Shown: positions 1 to 8,465 of the stretch, in pieces | How the letters are laid out: every line of letters begins with the position of its first letter | How positions within the stretch are numbered: the stretch's first letter is position 1 | Assembly (NCBI GenBank): GCA_945861085.1 | Contig: OX244046.1 | Coordinates: 3,348,001 to 3,412,000, forward strand | DNA: 64,000 nt | Reading direction: 5' to 3' | Origin: Clostridioides difficile_D | GTDB taxonomy: Bacteria > Bacillota > Clostridia > Peptostreptococcales > Peptostreptococcaceae | Translations under genes and position numbers: made by a program | The notes under the pieces: model-generated | Told to the model about the DNA's origin: nothing | What the model saw: the letters and a program-made list of their open reading frames with translations, nothing else | Databases searched by the model: none

Positions 1-796
1 TCTTCTTAATATTCTCATTCTCTAATTCAGCTACATTTTGTCCTATAATATCGTTTTGAATATCTAGTATATCACTTAAACTGTTATTACAGATAATTAC
101 GTTTCCCTTATCTGATACCATTGCCATGCCTAAGTTTGACAAGTTTATTATGGAATTTAATTCATCTGCTTTTATAGTAAGTTCCTTATATTTAGTATTT
201 ATCCCCGAATATAAACTAATCACTTCATCTGTATACTTAATTAATCTATCAGTAATTTCCTTATCATCCAGTTTGAGTTTTGCTATTATTTGAATAAAGG
301 TTGAACTATCAATATATCTATGTCCTAAATCAATAACTTCTTCTATATATTTAGGAACTAAATCTGCCTCTCCTGGTGTTATAGCTATCTTAATATGTCT
401 ATATTCTTCATTAGGATTATATGGTATAAAATTTAAGTGATTTATTCCTATGTTACATAGATTAGATATTGTTTCCAATATAGTATGGTTATTATCATTT
501 ACTACTAATACATCTATCCCTTCTGGTAATGAAAATAACTTGTATATATCCTTTTGCTTTATACTCCTATTTATAGTTATTATTTTTGAAACATCTTTTA
601 CATATTTTTTTATTTTTAATACTCTGTCATCTATCATTACCAATATTATGTCACCTTTTATCGATTCCTTTTCTGTTATTTTATTTAAATAATAGTTTTT
701 TATCATTACTTTGTCTTTAAATATCAGTTCTAAATTTTTATTTAAAAAACATTCTAGTTTAGATAGTCCATCAGTTACTACTGCTATTGTTTTCAT
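1..796 (-). CDS. N-terminal part of a sensory regulator with PAS domain, probably a sigma-54-type activator (partial)
   Basis: The reading frame is open from ATG at 796 to the left edge (about 265 residues seen), with an AAAGGAG ribosome binding site just upstream. The first ~200 residues form an alpha/beta receiver-like region (MKTIAVVTDGLSKLE at the start, then ...VLVVNDNNHTILE, and IAITPGEADLVPKYIEEVI). A PAS-like segment follows (LGMAMVSDKGNVIICNNSLSDILDIQ). This order resembles the N-terminal halves of clostridial sigma-54-dependent activators, where a PAS domain precedes the AAA+ and HTH domains. Those catalytic parts lie outside the window, so the class is inferred. It is transcribed away from the neighbouring beta-glucoside operon's end and is separated from it by a terminator. 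A PAS histidine kinase is the main alternative. Confidence 0.65.
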   Translation of the reverse strand, partial: MKTIAVVTDGLSKLECFLNKNLELIFKDKVMIKNYYLNKITEKESIKGDIILVMIDDRVLKIKKYVKDVSKIITINRSIKQKDIYKLFSLPEGIDVLVVNDNNHTILETISNLCNIGINHLNFIPYNPNEEYRHIKIAITPGEADLVPKYIEEVIDLGHRYIDSSTFIQIIAKLKLDDKEITDRLIKYTDEVISLYSGINTKYKELTIKADELNSIINLSNLGMAMVSDKGNVIICNNSLSDILDIQNDIIGQNVAELENENIKK

Positions 797-986
797 CTTA
801 TTACTCCTTTTAAAATATACTCTACTCTTTTATAATATACATTTAATTTTCACTTTAATACTATCAAAAAATTGTACATTTAGTATACTAACATATTCAT
901 TTATTGGCTTTATGTCCCCACGTATCATAGTCGTAATGCCTATCATATTTCTTAAACTTATATAGAGCAAAAATTGTGCCAATTAT

Positions 987-1020
987 AAAAAAGATGGAAT
1001 AACGAATCGTTACTCCACCT
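987..1020 (-). terminator. Intrinsic terminator of beta-glucoside operon 1
   Basis: Read on the minus strand, a 12-bp stem (993-1004 with 1008-1019, G-U pairs allowed, 3-base loop) is followed by six T residues. It lies about 70 bases after the stop codon of the last 6-phospho-beta-glucosidase gene. Confidence 0.85.
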
Positions 1021-1091
1021 TTCTTTGTGATAAAAAATCGTATATATCAACACTATTTGCTACTTTTCTAAACACAAACAGTATCTATATA

Positions 1092-2525
1092 CTATAACTT
1101 TTCACCATTAGATTCTATTACTTGTTTATACCAGTTAAAACTCTTCTTCTTAATTCTAGACAAGTCTCCACTTCCATCATCATACTTATCCACATATATA
1201 AACCCATATCTCTTAGCCATCTCACCAGTAGATGCACTTACTAAGTCTATACATCCCCATGGAGTATATCCAAATAAATCAACACCATCTTCTACAGCTT
1301 CCTTCATTTGCTCTATATGCTCTTTTAAATATTCTATACGATAGTTATCATTTATTACTCCATTAGGTTCTTTTTTATCATAAGCTCCTAAACCATTTTC
1401 AACTACCATCATAGGTATTCTATATCTATCATAAATCTCATTTAATGAATATCTAAGTCCTTTAGGGTCTATTTGCCACCCCCATTCACTAGACTTAAGA
1501 TATGGATTTTTTACTCCACCTAATATATTACCACTTGTATTAGCTTCTTTAGAATCGCTACTTACACATATAGACATATAGTAACTAAATGTATAGAAAT
1601 CTACACAACCTTCTTTTAAAATTTCTAAATCGCCTTTTTCCATTTTTATTTCGATACTATTTTCTCCAAAATACCTATTCATATAACTTGGATATTCGCC
1701 ACGCACTTGTACATCTCCACAGAAATAATTCATTACTCTACTATCTCTTTGAGTTTTAACTACATCATCTGGATTACAAGTATAGGGATACATTGTTGCA
1801 AATATTTGCATACATCCAACTTGATAATTTGAATCTATTTCATGAGCTAACTTAACAGCCTTAGCACTTGCTACAAATTGATGATGTAACCCTTGAAAAC
1901 GAAGTTGAGGTATATCTACTTGGTTTATAAAATCTGTAGTTCCTTTATTTAATATCCCTTGTGATAAGTAGCCTCCCATAGGCATAGTAGCCGAATTTAT
2001 TTCATTAAATGTTAACCAATATTTTACTTTTCCTTTATATCTCTTAAATATTGCTTCACAGTAATTCATATACAGGTCTATTACCTCTCTCGAAACCCAT
2101 CCATTGTATTTCTCTGTTATTGCAAAGGGTACTTCATAGTGGGATATTGTTATTAATGGCTCTATATTGTATTTTAAGCACTCATCTATTACATTTTCAT
2201 AAAACTTAAGCCCTAATTCATTTGGCTCTTTCTCCATTCCTGTTGGAAATATTCTAGTCCATGCTATTGAAAATCTAAACACTTTAAATCCCATTTCTGC
2301 AAATAAAGCTATATCTTCTTTATATCTGTGATAAAAATCTATTGCTTCATGACTTGGGTAGAATGTTCCTTTTTCTATAACTCTTGTTATTCTTTTACTT
2401 ACCGTTTGAGAACCTCCAGTACACATATCTGAACAAGATGGTCCTTTCCCATCTAAATTCCATGCTCCTTCACATTGATTTGCAGCTGTTGCTCCACCCC
2501 ACAAAAAATCTTTTTTAAATGACAT
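1092..2525 (-). CDS. bglA: 6-phospho-beta-glucosidase, glycoside hydrolase family 1 (operon 1, second copy)
   Basis: A cytoplasmic GH1 enzyme of 477 residues, the usual length. It would hydrolyse PTS-imported beta-glucoside-6-phosphates (cellobiose-, arbutin- or salicin-type) to glucose-6-phosphate and an aglycone. Seen in sequence: N-terminal FLWGGATAANQCEGA; acid/base Glu at about 175 in LTFNEIN; nucleophile Glu at about 376 in VVENGLG; and LVSASTGEMAKRYGFIYVD near the C-terminus, the region that contacts the substrate phosphate in 6-phospho-glycosidases. It starts 12 bases after the preceding GH1 gene with a GGAGG site, so the two are co-transcribed. It is clearly paralogous to its neighbour but differs in the N-terminal aglycone-side loops, which suggests a different aglycone preference. 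Confidence 0.93.
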   Translation of the reverse strand: MSFKKDFLWGGATAANQCEGAWNLDGKGPSCSDMCTGGSQTVSKRITRVIEKGTFYPSHEAIDFYHRYKEDIALFAEMGFKVFRFSIAWTRIFPTGMEKEPNELGLKFYENVIDECLKYNIEPLITISHYEVPFAITEKYNGWVSREVIDLYMNYCEAIFKRYKGKVKYWLTFNEINSATMPMGGYLSQGILNKGTTDFINQVDIPQLRFQGLHHQFVASAKAVKLAHEIDSNYQVGCMQIFATMYPYTCNPDDVVKTQRDSRVMNYFCGDVQVRGEYPSYMNRYFGENSIEIKMEKGDLEILKEGCVDFYTFSYYMSICVSSDSKEANTSGNILGGVKNPYLKSSEWGWQIDPKGLRYSLNEIYDRYRIPMMVVENGLGAYDKKEPNGVINDNYRIEYLKEHIEQMKEAVEDGVDLFGYTPWGCIDLVSASTGEMAKRYGFIYVDKYDDGSGDLSRIKKKSFNWYKQVIESNGEKL

Positions 2526-2537
2526 ATCTATATCCTC

Positions 2538-3965
2538 CTATTCTAATTCTTTACCATTTGATGCTATTACTTTTTTATACCAGTCAAAACTCTTCTTTTT
2601 GCTACGTTTTAAAGTTCCGTTTCCATCATTATCTTTATCCACATATATAAATCCATAACGCTTTTTCATTTCTCCAGTACTAGCACTTACTAAATCAATA
2701 CATCCCCATGGAGTATACCCCAATAAGTCAACACCATCTAACTCAACAGCATCTATCATAGCTTTTATATGAGCACGTAAGTAATCAATTCTATAATCAT
2801 CATTTATATTACCATTTTCATCTGGATTATCTACTGCTCCTAGTCCATTTTCAACTATAAATAATGGTTTTTGATAACGGTCATACAAAGAATTCATAGT
2901 TATTCTAAGCCCTAGTGGGTCTATTTGCCATCCCCACTCACTTGCACCTAAGTATGGATTTTTAAGGCTTGCAAAAACATTTCCTTCTGTTAAAATATTT
3001 ACTTCAGGGTCTGCACTTGTAAGTCTTGATGAATAGTATGAGAACGATATAAAATCTACTGTATTTTCTTTAAGTATCCTTTTATCATCTTCTTTCATCG
3101 CTATATTTATTCCTTTTCGTTCCAATTCTTTTAGTGCATAAGCTGGATATTCTCCACGAGATTGTACATCTATAAAAAAGTAGTTTTCCCTATCTTTTTC
3201 TATAGATTGCCATACATCCAATGGATTACAAGTATTGGCATAAGTGTTTCCTGCAGCTAACATACACCCTATTTTAAATTCTGGACTTACATCATGAGCT
3301 AGTTTAGTAACTAATGCACTTGCAACTAATTGATGATGCGCAGCTTGATATTTTATCTGTGTTTCATTTTCACCTTCTTCAATATATAGTCCTGCACCTA
3401 TAAATGGTAAATGAAGTATCATATTTATTTCATTGAATGTTAGCCAATACTTTACTTTGCCTTTGAATCTTGTAAATATGGCTTCACAGTATTTTACATA
3501 TAAATCTACTAGCCTACGATTCCTCCATGCACCATATTTTTCTACCAAATACATAGGAACATCAAAGTGGCAGATTGTTACTACTGGTTCTATTCCATAT
3601 TTTAAACACTCATTAAATATATCTTCATAGAATTTTAATCCCTCTTCATTTGGAGCTTCCTCAACTCCTGTTGGAAATATTCTAGTCCATGCTATTGACA
3701 TACGATAGCATTTAAATCCCATCTCCGCAAATAATTTTATATCATCTTTGTAATTATGATACATATCTATTGCTTCATGAGCTGGATAATAATGTTCAGC
3801 ATCACATTCAAACATTTTCATTTTTCCAGCTAAAACTGGAAATCTATTTTCTCCTTGTGGTATAACATCAACATTAGCTAAACCTCTACCACCTTCTTTA
3901 TACCCACCTTCACATTGGTTTGCAGCTGTTGCTCCACCCCATAAAAAATCTTTTCTAAGTGCCAT
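2538..3965 (-). CDS. bglA: 6-phospho-beta-glucosidase, glycoside hydrolase family 1 (operon 1, first copy)
   Basis: A GH1 protein of 475 residues with the full family signature: FLWGGATAANQCEGG at the start, TFNEINM (acid/base Glu), FIVENGLGA (nucleophile Glu) and the SASTGEMKKRYGF phosphate-binding stretch. It cleaves phosphorylated beta-glucosides delivered by the adjacent PTS permease. It lies 85 bases after the permease gene with no terminator between them. The GH1 gene of operon 3 (41197-42624) is its closest relative in this window: same length and many identical blocks, including HHxLVASA and DVQSxGxYPxYAL. This supports duplication of a whole operon followed by an extra GH1 copy here. 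Confidence 0.93.
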   Translation of the reverse strand: MALRKDFLWGGATAANQCEGGYKEGGRGLANVDVIPQGENRFPVLAGKMKMFECDAEHYYPAHEAIDMYHNYKDDIKLFAEMGFKCYRMSIAWTRIFPTGVEEAPNEEGLKFYEDIFNECLKYGIEPVVTICHFDVPMYLVEKYGAWRNRRLVDLYVKYCEAIFTRFKGKVKYWLTFNEINMILHLPFIGAGLYIEEGENETQIKYQAAHHQLVASALVTKLAHDVSPEFKIGCMLAAGNTYANTCNPLDVWQSIEKDRENYFFIDVQSRGEYPAYALKELERKGINIAMKEDDKRILKENTVDFISFSYYSSRLTSADPEVNILTEGNVFASLKNPYLGASEWGWQIDPLGLRITMNSLYDRYQKPLFIVENGLGAVDNPDENGNINDDYRIDYLRAHIKAMIDAVELDGVDLLGYTPWGCIDLVSASTGEMKKRYGFIYVDKDNDGNGTLKRSKKKSFDWYKKVIASNGKELE

Positions 3966-4050
3966 AGCTCTACCTCCAATAATTTATTTATAGTAAATCT
4001 CTTTTAAAATAAAAATACCAATTTCTGATTCTTATTAAGAATACCCTCTT

Positions 4051-5967
4051 CTAAGCTAAAACAGTTATCAATTCCTGACTATTACTTATGTACTTTGCTG
4101 TTTTTTCTATAATATCCACATAATCAGAATAATTAGTAACAACTACTGGTGTTTCTAAGCAATATCCTTCTTTTAATATATTTTCTATATCAAAAGTTAT
4201 TAAAGTTTGACCTTTTTGAATCTTATCACCTTGCTTAACAAAAGATTCAAAGAATTTACCTTCTAATTGAACAGTATTTAACCCTATATGTATCAATAAC
4301 TCACATCCATTATCAGATATTATTCCGATTGCATGTTTTGTTGGAAATAAAGTCATTATAGTCCCATCAAATGGTGCTACAACCTTTCCCTCTTTAGGAA
4401 CTATAGCTACACCCTTACCTAATACACCTGTTGAAAATGCTGAATCTTGAACTTGTTCCAAAGCTTTTACTTCACCTTTTATTGGACTATATATTACTTC
4501 TCTTTTAGTATTTTCTACCATTTTTTGTCTATTATCATTTTTAGAGTCTTCTACCACAGTATCATCTTTCCAGAAGAAGAATGTTAATACAAATCCTACT
4601 ACAGTTGCTACTATTGCTGCTATTATTGATACATAAACGCCTGTCATATCTCCAGTTGTTGGATTTATATAATTAGGTATGCCAAATATTCCAAGTCCAC
4701 CCATTACATAACCTTTGACATTCATTATTCCCATTACAGCTCCTGCTGCTGCACCACCTATACAACTATATATGAATGGTGTTTTTCTTGGCAAAGTTAT
4801 TCCGTATATTGCAGGTTCTGTTACACCACATATACCTGAAATAACTGCAGGTACACATAACTCTTTTATTTTCTTGTCTTTTAATTTAAAGTACATTGCT
4901 GCGACTACTGCTGTTTGTGCAAAAGATGGTGCAAATGCTCCAACTAATATTGTGTCAGACCCCATAGTCATAAGGTTTGAAATAGCTATTGGTACTAGTC
5001 CCCAATGTAGTCCAAATATTACAAGCACTTGCCACAATAAACCAGTTAATACGCCACATAAAACTGATGAGAAATTAAATAAAGCTAAAAATCCATTTCC
5101 AACTATATTGGAAGCATACGTTGCTATAGGACCTATAACCATAAATCCTACTGGTAAAGAAATTAATAAAACTGCCATTGGTACAAAGAAATTCTTTACT
5201 ACATCTGGTATTATTTTAGCAAACACTTTTTCTAACTTAGCTGCTAATAATACTATTAAAATCACTGGAACTACTGTTGAAGTGTAGTTCATTGCTATTA
5301 CTGGTAATCCTAAGAAAGTTATATATACTGGTGATTCAAATATTGTTCCAGCAAATAGATTATATAAAGGTTGACTTGTAGATGCTAAAGTATCTAACTG
5401 AATACCTGAATAGCATAAAACTGCACCTATAAGCATACCGATAAATGGTTTTAATTTGAATTTCTTAGCAGCTGTATATCCAAGAATTATCGGCATATAC
5501 TGGAACATTGCATCTCCAATTGCATTTAGCATAATATATGCTCCATCAGTTTCTCTATATAAACCTAATGCTGTAAATACTGCGTTGAATCCTTTTATCA
5601 TACCAGCAGCACACAGTACGCCTAATATTGGTTGAAAAACTCCTGATATTATGTCTATAAACTTATTAAGTAATCCTTTTGGTGCATCTGAATCTGAATT
5701 GTCTATTGTATCCCCTCCTAAGCCAGCCAAATCACACACAACTGCATAAACATCTGGAACATGGTTACCAATAACTACTTGATATTGTCCTCCACTTTTC
5801 ATTACAGTAACTATACCATCCATTTTTTTTAGTACATCATCATTTGCTATTGACTCGTCTTTTAACTTAAAACGTAATCTCGTTATACAGTGAGACAAAC
5901 TACTAATATTCTCCTTCCCACCTACATTAGCAATAATGTCTTTTGATAATTGCTCATACTTTCTCAT
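4051..5967 (-). CDS. bglF: PTS beta-glucoside transporter EIIBCA (operon 1)
   Basis: A single-chain permease of 638 residues that imports and phosphorylates a beta-glucoside. Domain order is B-C-A. EIIB covers residues ~1-90 with phospho-cysteine in HCITRLRFKL. A membrane EIIC of about ten hydrophobic segments spans ~105-460 and includes ICGVTEPAIYGITLP. A charged linker follows, then EIIA with the active histidine in LLIHIGLNTVQLEG. Its N-terminus is MRKYEQLSKDIIANVGGKENI, preceded by GGAGGAG six to seven bases before the ATG. That ribosome binding site is caught in a hairpin linked to an RAT element (separate entries), so translation as well as transcription may be controlled by the BglG protein encoded just upstream. 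BglF proteins normally also phosphorylate and inactivate their BglG partner when substrate is absent. Confidence 0.93.
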   Translation of the reverse strand: MRKYEQLSKDIIANVGGKENISSLSHCITRLRFKLKDESIANDDVLKKMDGIVTVMKSGGQYQVVIGNHVPDVYAVVCDLAGLGGDTIDNSDSDAPKGLLNKFIDIISGVFQPILGVLCAAGMIKGFNAVFTALGLYRETDGAYIMLNAIGDAMFQYMPIILGYTAAKKFKLKPFIGMLIGAVLCYSGIQLDTLASTSQPLYNLFAGTIFESPVYITFLGLPVIAMNYTSTVVPVILIVLLAAKLEKVFAKIIPDVVKNFFVPMAVLLISLPVGFMVIGPIATYASNIVGNGFLALFNFSSVLCGVLTGLLWQVLVIFGLHWGLVPIAISNLMTMGSDTILVGAFAPSFAQTAVVAAMYFKLKDKKIKELCVPAVISGICGVTEPAIYGITLPRKTPFIYSCIGGAAAGAVMGIMNVKGYVMGGLGIFGIPNYINPTTGDMTGVYVSIIAAIVATVVGFVLTFFFWKDDTVVEDSKNDNRQKMVENTKREVIYSPIKGEVKALEQVQDSAFSTGVLGKGVAIVPKEGKVVAPFDGTIMTLFPTKHAIGIISDNGCELLIHIGLNTVQLEGKFFESFVKQGDKIQKGQTLITFDIENILKEGYCLETPVVVTNYSDYVDIIEKTAKYISNSQELITVLA

Positions 5968-5974
5968 TTTTTCT

Positions 5975-6002
5975 CCTCCATTTTCTTTTTGAAATATGAA
6001 GG
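5975..6002 (-). promoter_or_regulatory. Hairpin sequestering the bglF ribosome binding site (operon 1)
   Basis: On the minus strand CCTTCATATTTC (rc of 5991-6002) can pair with GAAAATGGAGG (rc of 5975-5985) across an AAAAA loop, with one bulged A. The 3' arm contains the GGAGG ribosome binding site of bglF. There is no T-run after the stem, so it does not look like a terminator. The 5' arm overlaps the end of the RAT-like element at 6001-6027. The same arrangement recurs in operon 3. The inference is that BglG binding to the RAT frees the ribosome binding site. Confidence 0.6.
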
Positions 6003-6027
6003 TTTGGCCAACTTAATGTCACCACCC
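6001..6027 (-). promoter_or_regulatory. Second RAT-like element between bglG and bglF (operon 1)
   Basis: Minus-strand sequence from 6027 to 6001 starts GGGTGGTGACA and ends GTTGGCCAAACC. It keeps the layout of a ribonucleic antiterminator: GG...GT.AC on the left, GGC.AAACC on the right, outer GG/CC pairing. The equivalent interval of operon 3 (44658-44684) differs at only a few positions and fits the RAT pattern better. The call rests on pattern and conservation, not on a folding calculation. Confidence 0.6.
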
Positions 6028-6061
6028 AATATATATAAACCTAATTATTAGGATTTATATC

Positions 6062-6901
6062 TTACTTAATACTTTTGCTTACTACTCTTTCAACATGAAT
6101 AGTTAAGTATAATTTTTCTTCATCTGTTAAATTGTAATTGTATTTTTTATGTATAAATTCATCTAATTTTTCTATACATTTATAAGCATTTTTATATTTT
6201 ACTTTTATTACTTCTAATAAATCATCTTCATTATTTTCATATGATTTATTACTAATAAGCCTTTCCGCAAAATACTTTAGGTGAGTAATAAATCTATAAT
6301 AATAAACTGAATCTTCATTAAATACTATTCTATAGTGGTATTTAACCACATTTGTAATTTCTTGTATCATTTGTGTAATTTCATATATGACTTTTATATT
6401 TTGATCCATTTGTGCATTAACTATATGTAGTGCTATGAATCCAGCTTCATCTTCTGGCAATCTAATTTCAAACTTTTCTTCTATGTAATCCAAAGCTTCT
6501 AATCCTATTTTAAATTCGCTTTGATAAAATCTTTTTATATCCCAAAGTAGTGCATTCTTCACATTTACTCCTTCACGAACCCTTTCTATTGCTGTATATA
6601 TATGGTCAGTTAAAGAGATATAAATACTATCATTTAATCTCTTCCCTAATTTTTCTTTAGCTTGTAAAATTATTTCATCTGATAATTCCATATACCTCAT
6701 AGGAATATCTGCTATTAATTCTTTAAATTTATCAGACATATTTGGGTCTGAAAGTTTGAATACCTTATCAACCTTATCCTTTGATATGTGGTCACCTGTA
6801 CGTTTCTTATATGCTAAACCTCTTCCCATAACTACTATTTCTTTATCATTTTCATCCGTTGTAATAATTACATTGTTATTGAGTATTTTTTCAATAACCA
6901 T
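6062..6901 (-). CDS. bglG: BglG/LicT-family transcriptional antiterminator (operon 1)
   Basis: An RNA-binding antiterminator of 279 residues, the usual length. The N-terminal CAT RNA-binding domain (residues 1-~57; VIEKILNNNVIITTDEND and VMGRGLAYKKRTGD) is followed by two PRD domains whose conserved histidines appear in SLTDHIY, ALHIVNAQ and YLTIHVERV. When unphosphorylated at PRD1 such proteins bind the RAT and prevent the terminator from forming. The RAT/terminator lies directly upstream (6983-7071). A second RAT-like site follows the gene. The start ATG at 6901 has a GGGGGA site nine bases upstream. Its PTS partner is encoded next. Confidence 0.93.
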   Translation of the reverse strand: MVIEKILNNNVIITTDENDKEIVVMGRGLAYKKRTGDHISKDKVDKVFKLSDPNMSDKFKELIADIPMRYMELSDEIILQAKEKLGKRLNDSIYISLTDHIYTAIERVREGVNVKNALLWDIKRFYQSEFKIGLEALDYIEEKFEIRLPEDEAGFIALHIVNAQMDQNIKVIYEITQMIQEITNVVKYHYRIVFNEDSVYYYRFITHLKYFAERLISNKSYENNEDDLLEVIKVKYKNAYKCIEKLDEFIHKKYNYNLTDEEKLYLTIHVERVVSKSIK

Positions 6902-6982
6902 TGTGATTCCCCCTTTCTTAATACTAAGTTAAAGTAAATATTTTTAATTATTAAGAATATTTTGAATATAATTTATTGCATT

Positions 6983-7045
6983 AAAAAAAACCTATTTATT
7001 ACACATTAAATAGATTCCCATGAATCCTGAGTAATAAATAGGTTT
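6983..7045 (-). terminator. RAT-controlled terminator in the bglG leader (operon 1)
   Basis: On the minus strand a 15-bp stem (AAACCTATTTATTAC at the 5' side, GTAATAAATAGGTTT at the 3' side) encloses a ~30-base loop and is followed by more T residues. Its 5' arm overlaps the end of the RAT, the normal geometry for BglG/LicT antitermination. Confidence 0.9.
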
Positions 7046-7071
7046 AGCTTGTACTTAAACAATCACTATCC
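7041..7071 (-). promoter_or_regulatory. RAT ribonucleic antiterminator, leader of operon 1
   Basis: The minus strand from 7071 begins GGATAGTGATTGTTTAAG and ends ACAAGCTAAACC, fitting the RAT layout with GG/CC outer pairs. TTGTTTAAGTACAAGCTAA is shared exactly with the leader of operon 3, so the two antiterminators may act on each other's operon. Confidence 0.85.
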
Positions 7072-7103
7072 GTTTATATTTTATTTTAATTATTATTTAT
7101 TAT

Positions 7104-7132
7104 ATGTTAGCAAATTTATTTTTTAATGTCAA
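7104..7132 (-). promoter_or_regulatory. Promoter of beta-glucoside operon 1
   Basis: Sigma-A type: -35 TTGACA (rc of 7127-7132), 17-base spacer, -10 TAACAT (rc of 7104-7109). The RAT follows about 33 bases downstream. Confidence 0.75.
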
Positions 7133-7212
7133 CTTTTTCTAAATATTTTAATGTTGAATAAGCTATATAAATTATATTAATAAAATATTGTTTTATCAAA
7201 AGACAAATAAAA

Positions 7213-7249
7213 CAAAAAAGGTATTACCAATTTCATGGAAATACCTTTT
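7213..7249 (-). terminator. Terminator after the lysine-riboswitch operon
   Basis: The minus strand reads AAAAGGTATT, loop, AATACCTTTT followed by TTGTTTT, 16 bases after the stop codon of the amidohydrolase gene. Confidence 0.8.
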
Positions 7250-7264
7250 GTTTTTAATTTAATA

Positions 7265-8452
7265 TTAATTTAAATGATTTTTCTTAATCTCATCAAGTAG
7301 CCCATCTTCTAAATAGATTTCTAATGCACACCCTACCATTGCCTTTACTGATTTGTGAAGTTTATCATAAGCTTCCTCAGAATTTGCATAATTTAGAAAC
7401 TCTTTTTCATGAACATATACCATTGGATTTATATCCAAAGCTATTTCTGTATACATAGTAGGACAAACTTGACTTACATTACCTATATCTGTAGAACCTA
7501 CTGGACCATCTTTACCTTCTAATATATCTGTTATACCTGCCTCAATCAAATTATTTTTTGTTATCTTTTGAAGTACTTTGTTATTTATTATATTATCAAA
7601 AGAATTTTCAAAATATCTATAAGAAAGCTTAGCCCCTGTCATTAACTCTGCACCTTTTGCACAGTTTATAACTTTTTTAGTTACTTCATCTAAATAACTT
7701 CTTTCAGCTGCTCTTACAAAAAACTTACAAGCTGCTTTTTCTGGAACTATGTTTGGAGCTTCTCCTCCATTTGAAACTATCCCATGTATTCTAACATCTG
7801 ATTTTACATGTTGTCTTAGTGCATTTATACCAGCAAAAGTAAGTTGTACTGCATCCAGTGCATTAACTCCCATATGAGGATGACTAGCTGCATGTGCTGA
7901 TACTCCTTCAAAACTAAATTCTAATGAGTCTATTGCCAAAGCTTTACAGTTTATATTATTAAAAGCTTCTATATGCATTTGATAACTTACATCAACATCA
8001 TCAAAAGCTCCTGCCTTAACTAAATCACATTTACCTCCTGTTGTTTCTTCAGCTGGTGTTCCTATTAATACAATTTTTCCTTTAAAACTTTCTTTTAACT
8101 TACTTAATACTATACAAGCTCCTAGTGTAGATGCTGCAATCCAGTTGTGTCCACAAGCATGAGCTGGTTCTTTATTTTCTCCATATCCCGGAAGTGCATC
8201 ATACTCAGCCAAAAATGCTATAGTTGGACCATCATCATCCCCTAATTCAGCTCTGAAAGCAGTCTCCATATTGCAGTATGGATAAGTTATATCAAATCCA
8301 TATTCCTTCATTTTATCTACTAAGTATTTTGATGATATATATTCTTCTTCTCCTAATTCTGGGTTATTGAATATAAAATCACATACTTCTTCAATTTCTT
8401 TTCCAAGTTCATTCTCTATCTCATAAGCTCTTTTCTTTATACTCTCTATCAT
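7265..8452 (-). CDS. M20-family amidohydrolase (AbgB-like) in a lysine-riboswitch operon
   Basis: A cytoplasmic metallo-amidohydrolase of 395 residues. M20D features seen: AEYDALPGYG, HACGHNWIAAS with metal-binding Cys/His, TPAEETTGGK with catalytic and metal-binding Glu, YQMHIEAF, and the dimerisation-domain motif VSAHAASHPHMGVNALDAV. Family members remove acyl or aryl groups from amino acids, or cut dipeptides or aminobenzoyl-glutamate. It is the second gene after a YfcC-type transporter, 13 bases downstream, and the pair has only one leader, a lysine riboswitch. The inference is a role in producing lysine, for example from an acyl-lysine, lysyl peptide or diaminopimelate derivative. Sequence alone does not fix the substrate. 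Confidence 0.85.
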   Translation of the reverse strand: MIESIKKRAYEIENELGKEIEEVCDFIFNNPELGEEEYISSKYLVDKMKEYGFDITYPYCNMETAFRAELGDDDGPTIAFLAEYDALPGYGENKEPAHACGHNWIAASTLGACIVLSKLKESFKGKIVLIGTPAEETTGGKCDLVKAGAFDDVDVSYQMHIEAFNNINCKALAIDSLEFSFEGVSAHAASHPHMGVNALDAVQLTFAGINALRQHVKSDVRIHGIVSNGGEAPNIVPEKAACKFFVRAAERSYLDEVTKKVINCAKGAELMTGAKLSYRYFENSFDNIINNKVLQKITKNNLIEAGITDILEGKDGPVGSTDIGNVSQVCPTMYTEIALDINPMVYVHEKEFLNYANSEEAYDKLHKSVKAMVGCALEIYLEDGLLDEIKKNHLN

Positions 8453-8465
8453 GACTTACCTCCTA

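Noticed and set aside
4715..5287. 190-codon open frame opposite the operon 1 PTS gene
   Set aside because: Shadow of the membrane EIIC coding sequence on the other strand; no ribosome binding site and no recognisable domain.
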